Numbered from the stretch's first letter, positions 18,275 through 27,088 are shown. The stretch is 64,000 bases of DNA from Rhizobium etli_C (GCF_014198605.1 NZ_JACIHU010000001.1); one strand, 5' to 3'. Notes: generated by a model not told the origin, from the letters alone. Numbers and translations are program-made.

Positions 18275-18865
18275 TTGAAGACGATCGCAATTGACTTCGA
18301 GACGGCGAACGAGCAGCGCGGCAGCGCCTGTTCCGTCGGCCTTGCCTGGATCGAGGAGGGCAGGGTGACACGCGTCGAGGAGCGGCTGATCCGGCCGCAC
18401 GACATGCGCTTTTCCGGGATGAATATCGCGATCCACGGTATCCGGCCGGAAGATGTCGAGGATGCGCCGGAGTTTCCGGAGGTGATGGACGAGTTCAATG
18501 ACGATTTCAGGGGCGCGACGATGATTGCGCATAATGCGGCTTTCGATTTCAGCGTCTGGCGGGCAAGCCTCGATCTCTACCGGCAATCCTATCCCGAATT
18601 GACCTATCTCTGCAGCCTGAAGATGGCGCAGCGGATCTGGCCGCACTTTCTCTCGCACCGGCTGAACCTGATCGCCGAGCATCTCGGCCTGCGCTTCATG
18701 CATCACAATGCCGCCGAGGATGCCGCGGTCTGCGCGGCAGCGGCGATCGAGATGGCGAAGGCGGTCAAGGCGAAAGCCGTCGAGGCAATCCCGGCCCTGA
18801 TCGGCATGACGCCGGGGCGGCTGACGGCGCGCGGCTATGCCCCCTGCACCTGCCGAAAGGCCTGA
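18275..18865 (+). CDS. DEDDh 3'-5' exonuclease, DnaQ-like
   Basis: Predicted 3'-5' exonuclease, 196 residues. The four acidic residues and the histidine of the DEDDh group are visible: DFET near residue 7, the Asp in HNAAFDFSVW, and HHNAAEDAAVCA near the C-terminal end of the core. It resembles stand-alone epsilon-like exonucleases rather than the replicative proofreader. Translation appears to start at a TTG at 18275, because no in-frame ATG is near and the protein already starts at the first beta strand. A short C-terminal tail ends CTCRKA. Confidence 0.85.
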   Translation: MKTIAIDFETANEQRGSACSVGLAWIEEGRVTRVEERLIRPHDMRFSGMNIAIHGIRPEDVEDAPEFPEVMDEFNDDFRGATMIAHNAAFDFSVWRASLDLYRQSYPELTYLCSLKMAQRIWPHFLSHRLNLIAEHLGLRFMHHNAAEDAAVCAAAAIEMAKAVKAKAVEAIPALIGMTPGRLTARGYAPCTCRKA

Positions 18866-18972
18866 GCCTTTCTTGCAAAGCATGGGTGCGCACTTATCTA
18901 GAATGCGGCAAATCAAGCGATGGAGCGCTTTTGGCACGTCCGTCGGACGCGCGGCGCTCCCAGGGAGCAGCC

Positions 18973-19464
18973 ATGTCCAAGCCGCGTAATCTTTTCCTCG
19001 CCACCCTGTCTTTCCTAGCAGTCTCGGCGGGCGCCGCTCCGGCCGAAGTCGTCGGCAAGGTCGGGGTCGACTGGATCGGCAACGACATCATCGTCGAGGC
19101 AGTCTCCGATCCCGAGGTCAAAGGTGTCACCTGCCATGTCACCTATTTCGACCGCAGCCTGATCGACAGGTTCAAGAAAGGCAACTGGTTCGAAGATCCG
19201 TCCAACAATTCCATCGCCTGCCGGCAGACCGGACCGATCGAGGTCGGCAATATCGACCTGTCCAAAGACGGCAGCGAAGTGTTCCGCCAAGGCATGTCGC
19301 TGATCTGGAAGACGCTGGTCGTCAACCGCATCTACGACAAGGCGAACGACACGCTGATCTATCTCGCCCATTCCAGGGAGCTGACGGATGGCTCGGCGAA
19401 GATGTCGATTTCGACGATTCCGCTCTATGGGCAGAGCGTGACCTGGAAGAATGGGAAGCCGTAG
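18973..19464 (+). CDS. creA: CreA family exported protein
   Basis: The 163-residue product has a signal peptide ending near AGAAPA, then the pattern VGKVGVDWIGNDIIVEAVSDPEVKG, CHVTYFDR and SIACRQTGPI that is typical of the CreA family. CreA proteins are small periplasmic proteins of unknown biochemical role; E. coli CreA lies with the creBCD genes, but no such neighbours are here. The ATG at 18973 follows CAGGGAGCAGCC. Two Cys residues remain in the mature protein and may form a disulfide. Confidence 0.85.
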   Translation: MSKPRNLFLATLSFLAVSAGAAPAEVVGKVGVDWIGNDIIVEAVSDPEVKGVTCHVTYFDRSLIDRFKKGNWFEDPSNNSIACRQTGPIEVGNIDLSKDGSEVFRQGMSLIWKTLVVNRIYDKANDTLIYLAHSRELTDGSAKMSISTIPLYGQSVTWKNGKP

Positions 19465-19502
19465 GGCTAAGCACGTCGGATATCTGGTCCTCGTTCGAGA
19501 AG

Positions 19503-19643
19503 ACCCCGCCCCACACCCCTCCCCACAAGGGGGAGGGGCTTAACTTGCCGCACCGACTTTCCAGATCTTCGATGTTTGGCGAGGAGCGCGGCGGAGACGC
19601 GGGTTAGTCCCTCCCCTTGTGGGGAGGGGTTGGGGGCGGGTTT
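19503..19643. repeat. Large imperfect inverted repeat, rhizobial intergenic element
   Basis: The left end (CCTCCCCACAAGGGGGAGGGG, about 19518-19538) and the right end (CCCTCCCCTTGTGGGGAGGGG, about 19609-19629) are near mirror images of each other. Further C- and G-rich arms (CCCCGCCCCACACCCC and GGGGTTGGGGGCGGG) lie outside them. The whole 141-base unit lies between creA and cheW. It resembles the palindromic repeats common between genes in rhizobia. It has no coding content. Confidence 0.75.
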
Positions 19644-19673
19644 TAGATCGGAACCATGCCAACCGCATCAAAC

Positions 19674-19699
19674 AAAAAGGCCCGGACGAACCGGGCCTT
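19674..19699 (-). terminator. Rho-independent terminator after cheW
   Basis: AAGGCCCGG at 19677-19685 pairs with CCGGGCCTT at 19691-19699 around a five-base loop. Read on the minus strand it is followed by a run of T residues. It lies 21 bases after the cheW stop. Confidence 0.85.
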
Positions 19700-19720
19700 C
19701 CAACGTCAGTGTGAAGAAAT

Positions 19721-20188
19721 TCAAGCCGCCTGATTCAGCTCGTCCGCAATCACGGTATCGAGGTTGAGGAAGCAGACCATGGTCTTCTCGAGTGCGACGA
19801 TGCCGCGGCAGAAGGCGCGCTGGGCTTCCGGGATGATTTCCGGCGGCGGCTGCAGGTCTTCGCTCTTGATGGTCATCATGTCGGAAACCTGCTCGACCAG
19901 CAGACCGACCAGCTTGCCGGCGATATCGGTGACGATGATCGCCGAGCGCTCGGAAGGCTCGGTCATCTTCATGCCGAGGCGGCAGGCCATGTCGATGACC
20001 GGGATCACCGCGCCGCGCAGGTTGATGAGGCCCAGCACGTACGGCGGAGTATGCGGCATCGGCGTCACCGGCGCCCAGCCGCGGATTTCGCGGATGGCCA
20101 TGATGTCGATGCAGAATTCCTGATCACCCAGGTGGAACGAAACGATTTCGAGATAGGCGCCCGACTGCTTGATGGCGTTGTTGTTCAT
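19721..20188 (-). CDS. cheW: CheW, chemotaxis coupling protein
   Basis: Couples chemoreceptors to the histidine kinase CheA at the membrane. The 155-residue product fills one CheW domain, with FHLGDQEFCIDIMAIREIRG, the LINLRGAVIPVIDMACRLG core and LVEQVSDMMTIKSEDLQPPP. It starts two bases after the stop of the upstream receptor gene, so the pair is clearly co-transcribed. No cheA, cheY or cheR is in the window, so the pair is an orphan that must use a kinase encoded elsewhere. A terminator follows. Confidence 0.95.
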   Translation of the reverse strand: MNNNAIKQSGAYLEIVSFHLGDQEFCIDIMAIREIRGWAPVTPMPHTPPYVLGLINLRGAVIPVIDMACRLGMKMTEPSERSAIIVTDIAGKLVGLLVEQVSDMMTIKSEDLQPPPEIIPEAQRAFCRGIVALEKTMVCFLNLDTVIADELNQAA

Positions 20189-20190
20189 GG

Positions 20191-22155
20191 TCAGAATTCT
20201 TCCCAGTTGTCCCCGGCGGGAGAGGCGATGACTTTGGCGGCAGAGCCGCCGTTGAAGGCGCCCGCGACCTTGCCAATCAGGCTGCGTGCGGGAGAAGGTC
20301 TCGAATGCGAGGCGGCGGTTGCCTCTCGCGGCGTTTGCCGGGCCGTCATGCCCTCGCCGGTCCTGAACTGGTTGACCAGCTGCGTCAGGTTTTCCGCGTC
20401 GATGGCGAGCGTGTGGCTTGCGGCGTTCGTCTCTTCCACCATGGCCGCGTTCTTCTGCGTGACCTGATCCATCTGACTGATCGATGTATTGATTTCGTTC
20501 AAGCCGACCGATTGTTCGCGCGCAGAGGTTACGATTGATTTAACGTGTTCGTCGATGCGCAGAACATCTTCGCCGATCTGGCGAAGCGCTTCACCGGCGG
20601 CCGTCACCAGTTCGCCGCCGATCTTCACTTCCTCGCCGGATTTTCCGATCAGAGCCTTGATATCCTTGGCCGCACCCGCGGCACGGCCGGCGAGTTCGCG
20701 CACTTCCTGGGCAACAACGGCGAAGCCTTTGCCGGCCTCGCCGGCACGCGCCGCCTCGACGCCGGCGTTGAGCGCCAGGAGGTTCGTCTGGAAAGCGATT
20801 TCGTCGATGACGTTGATGATCTTGCCGATTTCGCGGGAGGCACCTTCTATCCGTTCCATCGCGGCCATCGCATCGCCGACGACGATGTCCGATTTCGCGG
20901 TATTCTCACGGGTATGCGAAACCATGTGGCCGACTTCCTCGGCGCGGTTGGTCGCATTGCGGACAGTGGCGGTGATCTGGTCGAGGGCGGCCGAGGTTTC
21001 TTCGAGCGAAGCGGCCTGCTGCTCGGTGCGCTTGGCGAGATCGTCGGCTGCGGCGCGCATCTGACGACTGTTGGCTTCGATCGAGCGGCTGTTGAGGGCA
21101 ATATCGCCCATCGCCTTGCGCAGCGTCGCCGTCGTCTGGTTGAAGTCCAGGCGCAGACGCTCCAGCTCTTCGCGGAACGGCTGGTCGATCGTAACGGTGA
21201 CGTCGCCGCCCGACAGGCGGGTGAGGCCGGCGCCGAGAGCGGCGACGGCGGCGTTCAAGGCCTCTGCGTCGGCAAGCTTGGCGGCTTCGCGGGCGCGGTG
21301 CTCGGCATCGCTGCGCTGCCGGTCGGTTTGGTTCTGGACTTCAAGGTCACGCTTTTCGATGGCGGCGAGGCGGAAGCCGTCAGCGGCGCGAGCCATTTCG
21401 CCGATTTCGTCGCCGCGGGTCTTTTCCGGAACCTCGCTGGCAAGATCGCCGCTCATGATGCGTTGCATGCTTTCCCGAACGGCACCGATGCCGCGGCTGA
21501 TCGAGCCGCCGTGGACATATTGCAGGACGCCCATGGTGAGGATAGCCAAGAGACCGAGGCCGACCTGGAGGACGAGAGCCTCCCGCGACACGGCATTGGC
21601 GAGCTCGACATGCTGCTTGGCAAAAAGGGTTCCGTCCGCGGCAAGCTTGTCGAGCGTCTTGGTTAGCTCTTCGCCGGCGCCGTCGATCGCATCGTCGATC
21701 TTGTCGAACTCCGCGTCCGGGGCTCCCTGTTGAACCAGCGCGATCAGATCGACCTGTATTGCCTTGCCGATTGCGGCGACATCGGCGTCATAGCTCTTCA
21801 ACAGGCCGTCGTCATGCATTTCATCTGCAAGAAGGCGCATTTCCTTCGAGCCGCTGGAAAGAGCGGTGAGTGAATCGCCGATCAGTTTGATGCGTGCAGG
21901 CTCGACGAGCTTGCTGTCCTTGTCGACGATGATGTCCATAGCAGCCAAAACCATTGTCAGGTTTGCAAGCCGCATGTCGCCGAGATGATTGACGCTTGCC
22001 TGGATCTCTGTGGCGCGGTGCAAGGCCGTGTCGACCCGCATGTTCTCATACCAGCCGACGCCGAGCATCGTTCCGAAACCGATGAATGCCGCGCCACCGA
22101 GCGTCCAGAGCCTCTGGCTGACCGACAGGCTCTTGCGCACTAAAGAATTGGTCAT
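20191..22155 (-). CDS. Methyl-accepting chemotaxis protein with a C-terminal CheR-tether
   Basis: Transmembrane chemoreceptor of 654 residues. It has an N-terminal membrane segment (LWTLGGAAFIGFGTMLGVGW), a periplasmic helical sensor of about 170 residues that resembles a four-helix-bundle domain, a second membrane segment (LVLQVGLGLLAILTMGVLQY), a HAMP-like region, and the signalling hairpin around EIAFQTNLLALNAGVEAARA. The last five residues are NWEEF, close to the NWETF pentapeptide that tethers CheR and CheB. The ATG at 22155 follows GAGGGG. An upstream frame to 22272 was rejected. The ligand is unknown. Confidence 0.93.
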   Translation of the reverse strand: MTNSLVRKSLSVSQRLWTLGGAAFIGFGTMLGVGWYENMRVDTALHRATEIQASVNHLGDMRLANLTMVLAAMDIIVDKDSKLVEPARIKLIGDSLTALSSGSKEMRLLADEMHDDGLLKSYDADVAAIGKAIQVDLIALVQQGAPDAEFDKIDDAIDGAGEELTKTLDKLAADGTLFAKQHVELANAVSREALVLQVGLGLLAILTMGVLQYVHGGSISRGIGAVRESMQRIMSGDLASEVPEKTRGDEIGEMARAADGFRLAAIEKRDLEVQNQTDRQRSDAEHRAREAAKLADAEALNAAVAALGAGLTRLSGGDVTVTIDQPFREELERLRLDFNQTTATLRKAMGDIALNSRSIEANSRQMRAAADDLAKRTEQQAASLEETSAALDQITATVRNATNRAEEVGHMVSHTRENTAKSDIVVGDAMAAMERIEGASREIGKIINVIDEIAFQTNLLALNAGVEAARAGEAGKGFAVVAQEVRELAGRAAGAAKDIKALIGKSGEEVKIGGELVTAAGEALRQIGEDVLRIDEHVKSIVTSAREQSVGLNEINTSISQMDQVTQKNAAMVEETNAASHTLAIDAENLTQLVNQFRTGEGMTARQTPREATAASHSRPSPARSLIGKVAGAFNGGSAAKVIASPAGDNWEEF

Positions 22156-22545
22156 GAAATACCCCTCACAAACCACTCGGATTCGTGTTTCCCTCATTTC
22201 ATGCGGAGGTCCGGGGTTTTTTCGCCGCTCGGCAGACATCATGTCAGAACGGCAGAAGATCGCCGCACGCATTACTAAATATAGATATGACGGCTTAAGT
22301 CTTTCCTAACGATATCTATCTTGAGATTGCCGGTGGGCTGTTTCGGCAAGTTACTGGAAAGAATGATATTTTTCGTTCCGTCTTCGATGCCGATCAGTGG
22401 ATCTCCCGTTGCGGACGGCCCAGTGGGTGGGACAATTAATCACGGGTCAGAAAACATATTGTTGAATTGCGCGCGTCCGATCGAGACTATATCAGGCGGG
22501 GCAAGGGCAGGCGGACCTATCCGCCTCGGATCGAGGATCGTGCCA
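22156..22545. other. Divergent intergenic region between the chemoreceptor and Sco genes
   Basis: This 390-base gap must hold the minus-strand chemoreceptor promoter and the plus-strand Sco promoter. It has an A/T-rich patch near 22270-22325. I see no convincing promoter hexamers, repeat or coding frame. Confidence 0.5.
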
Positions 22546-23148
22546 ATGAAGACATTCCGCATCGCCATCTGGATCGGCGTTCTGATGCTGGCCGGAATTC
22601 TCGGCTGGGCCACGCTCAATCTCGACAAATCGAAAGATGTGGTGGCGGAAGCTCCCTTCGGCGTGCCTTTCACGCTCGTTTCCCAAAGCGGGCAGCCGAT
22701 CACCGAGCAGGCGTTGCGCGGCAAGCCGACGGCGCTGTTCTTCGGCTTCACCCATTGCCCCGAAGTCTGCCCGACCACTCTGTTCGAGCTGAACGGCTGG
22801 ATGGAGAAAGTCGATCCCAAGGGTGACAAACTGCAGGCCTATTTCGTCACCGTCGATCCGGAACGCGACACGCCCGAAATCATGAACGAGTATGTTTCCA
22901 ACGTTTCCAAGCGAATCACTGGCATTTCGGGTCCGCCTGAAAAGATCGCCGATGTCATCAAGGGTTTCCGCGTCTACGCCAAGAAGGTGCCGGTCGACGA
23001 GAAGGATCCGAACGGCGACTATACGATGGATCACACCGCCTCGGTTTTCCTGCTCGATTCGGCCGGGCGGTTTTCCGGAACGATCGCCTATGGCGAAAAC
23101 CCGGACACGGCGGTAAAGAAGCTGGAGAATCTCGTCCGCAAGGGGTGA
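22546..23148 (+). CDS. SCO1/SenC family copper chaperone
   Basis: Membrane-anchored thioredoxin-fold protein that helps build the CuA centre of cytochrome oxidase. The 200-residue product has one N-terminal membrane segment (IAIWIGVLMLAGILGW), then the copper-binding CPEVC at residues 71-75 and the third ligand His163 in MDHTASVF. These are the three expected ligands. The ATG at 22546 follows GAGGATCG. An upstream frame to 22321 lacks support. No oxidase genes are nearby. Confidence 0.93.
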   Translation: MKTFRIAIWIGVLMLAGILGWATLNLDKSKDVVAEAPFGVPFTLVSQSGQPITEQALRGKPTALFFGFTHCPEVCPTTLFELNGWMEKVDPKGDKLQAYFVTVDPERDTPEIMNEYVSNVSKRITGISGPPEKIADVIKGFRVYAKKVPVDEKDPNGDYTMDHTASVFLLDSAGRFSGTIAYGENPDTAVKKLENLVRKG

Positions 23149-23202
23149 TAGGGCGCTGGCCCGACCGGTGGCGGGCAACGGAAACGGGAAAGACCGCCTA
23201 TC

Positions 23203-24081
23203 GTGAGTGAAATCCGCCTTTACGTATCGACGACCGAGAGCAAGGCCGAACAGATTCTCGACCTTCTAAGCGAGGTCTTCGGCGAAGAAGATTTTGCCAT
23301 CGGCACCACCGAGGTCGATGAGAAGAGGGATATCTGGGAAGCCTCCGTCTACATGATGGCAGAGGACGAGGCGCAGGTGCGCTCCCGTGTCGAGACGGCG
23401 CTGAAAAGCCCCTTTCCTGATGCTGAGCTGCTGCGGGAGGTCATTCCCGACGTCGATTGGGTGGTGAAGTCGCTGGAGGGGCTGAAGCCCGTCAGGGCAG
23501 GGCGCTTTCTGGTGCACGGCTCGCATGACCGCGACAAGGTCCGGCCCGGCGACATCGCCATCGAGATCGATGCCGGCCAGGCTTTCGGCACCGGCCATCA
23601 CGGCACGACGGCCGGGTGCCTGGAGGTGATCGATCGTGTAGTCCGGTCGCGCCGCGTCCGCAACGCACTCGACCTCGGTACCGGCAGCGGCGTGCTGGCG
23701 ATCGCCGTGCGCAAGCTCAAGAACATACCGGTGCTTGCCACCGACATCGACCCGATCGCCACGCGGGTTGCAGCCGAAAACGTTCGCCGCAACGGTATTG
23801 CCTCAGGCATCGTGACCAGAACCGCGCCAGGTTTTCATTCGACTGCTTTTTCCGAGCATGGTCCCTTTGACCTCATCATCGCCAACATTCTCGCCCGCCC
23901 GCTGATCCGGATGGCACCGCAGCTCGCCGCCCACCTTGCGCCCGGCGGGTCGGTGATTCTTTCGGGCATTCTCGCCGCGCAGCGATGGAAGGTGATTGCC
24001 GCCTATAGCGGTGCGAGGCTCCGGCACGTTAGGACCATCTGGCGGAACGGCTGGGTGACGATCCATTTGGATCGGTCTTGA
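23203..24081 (+). CDS. prmA: PrmA, ribosomal protein L11 methyltransferase
   Basis: SAM-dependent methyltransferase that modifies L11 of the ribosome. The 292-residue product has an N-terminal substrate-recognition domain (about residues 1-100) and a C-terminal Rossmann-type domain with the SAM loop ALDLGTGSGVLAIA, TDIDPIATRVAAENVRRNG and the NILARPL motif typical of PrmA. Translation starts at a GTG at 23203. Confidence 0.93.
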   Translation: MSEIRLYVSTTESKAEQILDLLSEVFGEEDFAIGTTEVDEKRDIWEASVYMMAEDEAQVRSRVETALKSPFPDAELLREVIPDVDWVVKSLEGLKPVRAGRFLVHGSHDRDKVRPGDIAIEIDAGQAFGTGHHGTTAGCLEVIDRVVRSRRVRNALDLGTGSGVLAIAVRKLKNIPVLATDIDPIATRVAAENVRRNGIASGIVTRTAPGFHSTAFSEHGPFDLIIANILARPLIRMAPQLAAHLAPGGSVILSGILAAQRWKVIAAYSGARLRHVRTIWRNGWVTIHLDRS

Positions 24082-24182
24082 ATTTTTTCGGATGTGGGGG
24101 AGAGGCTTACCCTGCAATGGCGTATCTTGCCGCAGGCGTGAGGCCTATTCATCTCGTCAGTTTATGCGATGGGAACACACCT

Positions 24183-24221
24183 CTCCTCCCTCATTCCTGT
24201 GACGAGCACAGGAATGAGGGA
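24183..24221. repeat. Dispersed palindrome, copy 2
   Basis: Two 17-base arms (24183-24199 and 24205-24221) pair perfectly around the loop ACGAG. The inner 14 bases of each arm and the loop match copy 1 at 15123-15155 with a few substitutions that keep the pairing, as expected of a spreading intergenic element. Confidence 0.8.
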
Positions 24222-24320
24222 GGGTGTAGTGGCATTCTCGCCAAATTCTATGCCGAATTGGTGGATGACATGCCGGATATTTCGCCATTGGACCGATCAG
24301 CTCTCCTCGCCCAACACAAC

Positions 24321-24349
24321 AAAAAAGGCGGTGCCGGTGGCACCGCCTT
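24321..24349 (-). terminator. Rho-independent terminator, minus strand
   Basis: AAGGCGGTGCC at 24325-24335 pairs with GGCACCGCCTT at 24339-24349 around a three-base loop. On the minus strand it ends in six T residues. The nearest upstream minus-strand gene is the small one at 24464-24637. Confidence 0.8.
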
Positions 24350-24463
24350 GGACCGGTCTTTCCGGCCAATGCCCGCGAGCTCGAAGGAGGAGGAGCGCTC
24401 GAGCGGGCTCTACTGCATTCCAATAGGCCGGTCCGGGAGGGAGGAGACGGACGGCTTTCAGGC

Positions 24464-24637
24464 TTAGAACGCGTAGCTGGGGGCGCCCTGGTGGCGCGTG
24501 ACGCGCTGGCCGGCGCCGAGCAGCTTGAGGCTGTCTTCGCTCTGCGGGCGGCGGGCGCCGATCACGTGACGCACGGTCTGGCGTTCGCCAGCCTGCACCG
24601 GGCTGCTATATGCGAAGCGCGAGAGAGAGGCGGTCAT
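24464..24637 (-). CDS. Small protein of unknown function, 57 residues
   Basis: An ATG at 24637 opens a 58-codon frame ending in TAA at 24464. The product starts MTASLSRFAYSSPVQAGER, continues with TVRHVIGARRPQSEDSLKLL and ends HQGAPSYAF. It is basic, with no membrane segment or Cys, and about a third of its residues are Arg, Ser or Ala. Most codons end in G or C, as in neighbouring real genes. An AAAGGA lies about ten bases before the start, and a strong terminator lies about 115 bases after the stop. I recognise no family and assign no function. It diverges from the aminopeptidase gene at 24917. Confidence 0.6.
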   Translation of the reverse strand: MTASLSRFAYSSPVQAGERQTVRHVIGARRPQSEDSLKLLGAGQRVTRHQGAPSYAF

Positions 24638-24916
24638 TTCAAAAAATCCTTTGTTTGCTGGTTCGTCCGAACCGTTCGATGGCGCCTATATAGCTATTCT
24701 GAAATGCGGAGGCAGAGGGTTTTGCTCATGGGAGCCATGCGGCCAATGCATAAAGCGTGCCAAATTAACTTTTGGCGTCACAGTTCTGTCAAAATATTGG
24801 GCGCCTGCAGCGACTTCGACTCGTTTCGACGCTTTTTCTCCCCATCGATTGAAATTTCGCTAACATGGCCGGCATCCCATTAACCGGATTCGTTTTCAAT
24901 CATTCGGGTTTCCAGC

Positions 24917-26752
24917 ATGTTCCAGTCTTTCGAGGTCACCTCCACGCCGCACTTCGGCAAGGATCGGGTTTCGGCGTTGCGCGCCACGTTCGATTCGCTC
25001 GGCATCGACGCCTTCCTCGTGCCGCGCGCCGACGAATTCAACGGCGAATATGTTCCCGCCTGCTCCGAGCGCCTGGCATGGCTGACCGGCTTCACCGGTT
25101 CGGCAGGTGTGGCGCTGATCCTGCGCACGCAGGCGATCGTCTTCGTCGACGGCCGCTATGTGACGCAGCTTGCCGAACAGGTCGACGGTTCGGTATTTTC
25201 GGGCGGCGATCTCGTCAACGAGCCGCCGCATGTCTGGCTTGCCGCAAACGGCGGCAAGGGTCTGCGGCTCGGCATCGATCCATGGCTGCATGCGGGCGCC
25301 GAAGTGCGCCGTCTGGAAAGGGCGCTTTCAGAGATCGGCGGCAGCCTCGTCTTCCTGCCGCACAATCCGCTCGACAGGCTGTGGAACGACCGGCCGGCCG
25401 AGCCGCTCGGCGCCGTGACCATCCAGAATGTCGCCCAGGCCGGAGTGCTGGCGAGCGACAAGATCGCCACGATCGCCGCCAATCTTAAGAAGAAGGAGCT
25501 CGTGGCGGTGCTGATCGCCGATCCGTCGTCGGTCGCCTGGATCTTCAACATCCGCGGCGCCGACGTGCCGCACACGCCGCATCCGCTGGCGCGGGCCATC
25601 ATCCATGCCGACGGGCGGGCCGAACTTTTTCTCGACAAGCGCAAGACCGGCATCGAACCGGAGGCCTATCTCGGGCAGATATCCACCCAGCTGCCGCCTT
25701 CGGCTCTGGAAGAGCGGCTTGCCGCTGTTTCCAGGGATGGCGGTCGTGTGCTGATCGATCCCGATATCGCTTCCTATGCGCTTGCCGAGGTCATTCGCAA
25801 GGCGGGCGGAGAGGCAGTGGAGGGTATCGACCCCGCCAAGCTGCCGCGGGCGGTGAAGAACGATGTCGAAATCAACGGCTCGGCCGCCGCGCATCTGCAG
25901 GATGGGGCGGCGATGGTGGAATTCCTCTATTGGCTGTCGCAGGAAAAACCCGGCACGGTCAGCGAGATCGCCGCCGCCGAGCGGCTCGAAGCGGCACGTG
26001 CTCGCGTCGGCCAGAACATGCAGAACCCGCTGAAGGACATTTCCTTCGACACGATTTCGGGGGCCGGCGAACATGCGGCGATCATGCATTACCGGGTGAC
26101 GACCGAGACCAACCGGATGATCGAGGCCGGCGAACTCTTCCTGATCGATTCCGGCGCGCAATATATCAACGGCACGACCGACATCACTCGCACGGTAGGG
26201 ATCGGTGCGGTTTCGGAGGAGCATCGCCGTTTCTTCACCCTGGTGCTGAAGGGCATGATCCAGATCAGCACGGCGCGGTTCCCGAAGGGTACGCGCGGCT
26301 GCGACCTTGATCCGCTGGCGCGCATCGCGCTCTGGCGGGCGGGGGCCGATTTCGCCCATGGCACGGGCCATGGCGTCGGCTCCTATCTTTCGGTGCATGA
26401 GGGGCCGCAGCGCATCTCCAGGCTTTCGACGCAGGAACTGCTGCCCGGCATGATCCTTTCGAACGAGCCGGGTTATTACCGGCCGGGCAGCTTCGGCATC
26501 CGCATCGAGAACCTGATCTATGTGCGCGGGGCCGAGGAGATCGAGGGCGGCGATATGGCCATGCTCGGTTTCGAGACGCTGACCTTCTGCCCGATCGACC
26601 GCAGCCTCGTCATCCCCGAGCTGCTGACCCATGACGAGCTGCACTGGTTCAACGACTATCACCGCCGCACGCGCGAGGCGCTGATGCTGCTGATCCACGA
26701 TCACGACGTCATGGCATGGCTCGAAAACGCGACGCTGCCCTTGGAATATTAG
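24917..26752 (+). CDS. pepP: Xaa-Pro aminopeptidase (M24B), long form
   Basis: Metallopeptidase that removes an N-terminal residue next to proline. The 611-residue product has three parts: two creatinase-like N-terminal domains (starting VSALRATFDSLGIDAFLVPR, and again near ELVAVLIADPSSVAWIFNIRG) and a C-terminal pita-bread domain. The metal ligands are seen in DSGAQYINGTTDITRT (two Asp), HGTGHGVGSYLSVHEGP (His), SNEPGYY (Glu) and IRIENL (Glu). The length and three-domain layout match the XPNPEP1-like form rather than the short 440-residue bacterial PepP. Confidence 0.93.
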   Translation: MFQSFEVTSTPHFGKDRVSALRATFDSLGIDAFLVPRADEFNGEYVPACSERLAWLTGFTGSAGVALILRTQAIVFVDGRYVTQLAEQVDGSVFSGGDLVNEPPHVWLAANGGKGLRLGIDPWLHAGAEVRRLERALSEIGGSLVFLPHNPLDRLWNDRPAEPLGAVTIQNVAQAGVLASDKIATIAANLKKKELVAVLIADPSSVAWIFNIRGADVPHTPHPLARAIIHADGRAELFLDKRKTGIEPEAYLGQISTQLPPSALEERLAAVSRDGGRVLIDPDIASYALAEVIRKAGGEAVEGIDPAKLPRAVKNDVEINGSAAAHLQDGAAMVEFLYWLSQEKPGTVSEIAAAERLEAARARVGQNMQNPLKDISFDTISGAGEHAAIMHYRVTTETNRMIEAGELFLIDSGAQYINGTTDITRTVGIGAVSEEHRRFFTLVLKGMIQISTARFPKGTRGCDLDPLARIALWRAGADFAHGTGHGVGSYLSVHEGPQRISRLSTQELLPGMILSNEPGYYRPGSFGIRIENLIYVRGAEEIEGGDMAMLGFETLTFCPIDRSLVIPELLTHDELHWFNDYHRRTREALMLLIHDHDVMAWLENATLPLEY

Positions 26753-26776
26753 GATGGTTGCGCCTGAGCGCCGGTG

Positions 26777-27085
26777 TTAAAGGCCGGCGCTATGGCGCCA
26801 GATCATCACGACGATCCAAGCGGCGACCAGCATCCATGTGTGGCTGAAACGCAGGCCAACGAAGAGGGCGACGGCGAGCGCCAGCTTCGAATCCCAGCCG
26901 CCGATGAAGAAGGCAGGTGCCACCAGTGTCGTCAGCACGGCCGCCGGCACGGCATTCAGCGCCGCCTCCATGCGCGGCGGAATGCTCTTCATCCGGGTGA
27001 TGAGGATGTAGCCGCCGATACGGGTGGCGAAGGTGGCGGCAGCGGCGGCGAGGATGACGAGCGCCATGTGAAGATCGAATTCCAT
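26777..27085 (-). CDS. azlD: AzlD family small subunit of a branched-chain amino acid exporter
   Basis: Integral membrane protein of 102 residues with about four hydrophobic segments (for example MALVILAAAAATFATRIGGY and VPAAVLTTLVAPAFFIGGW), which is the size and pattern of AzlD proteins. AzlD works with AzlC in a LIV-E-type exporter of branched-chain amino acids or their analogues. It starts three bases after the azlC stop, so the two form an operon. Confidence 0.9.
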   Translation of the reverse strand: MEFDLHMALVILAAAAATFATRIGGYILITRMKSIPPRMEAALNAVPAAVLTTLVAPAFFIGGWDSKLALAVALFVGLRFSHTWMLVAAWIVVMIWRHSAGL

Positions 27086-27088
27086 GGC

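Larger units (their letters stand above)
24082..24463. other. Intergenic region with a palindrome and a minus-strand terminator
   Basis: This 382-base stretch holds the palindrome at 24183-24221 and the minus-strand terminator at 24321-24349, both listed separately. The rest, including 24350-24463 between the terminator and the small gene, shows no convincing coding frame; it would be the 3' untranslated region of that gene's transcript. Confidence 0.55.
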
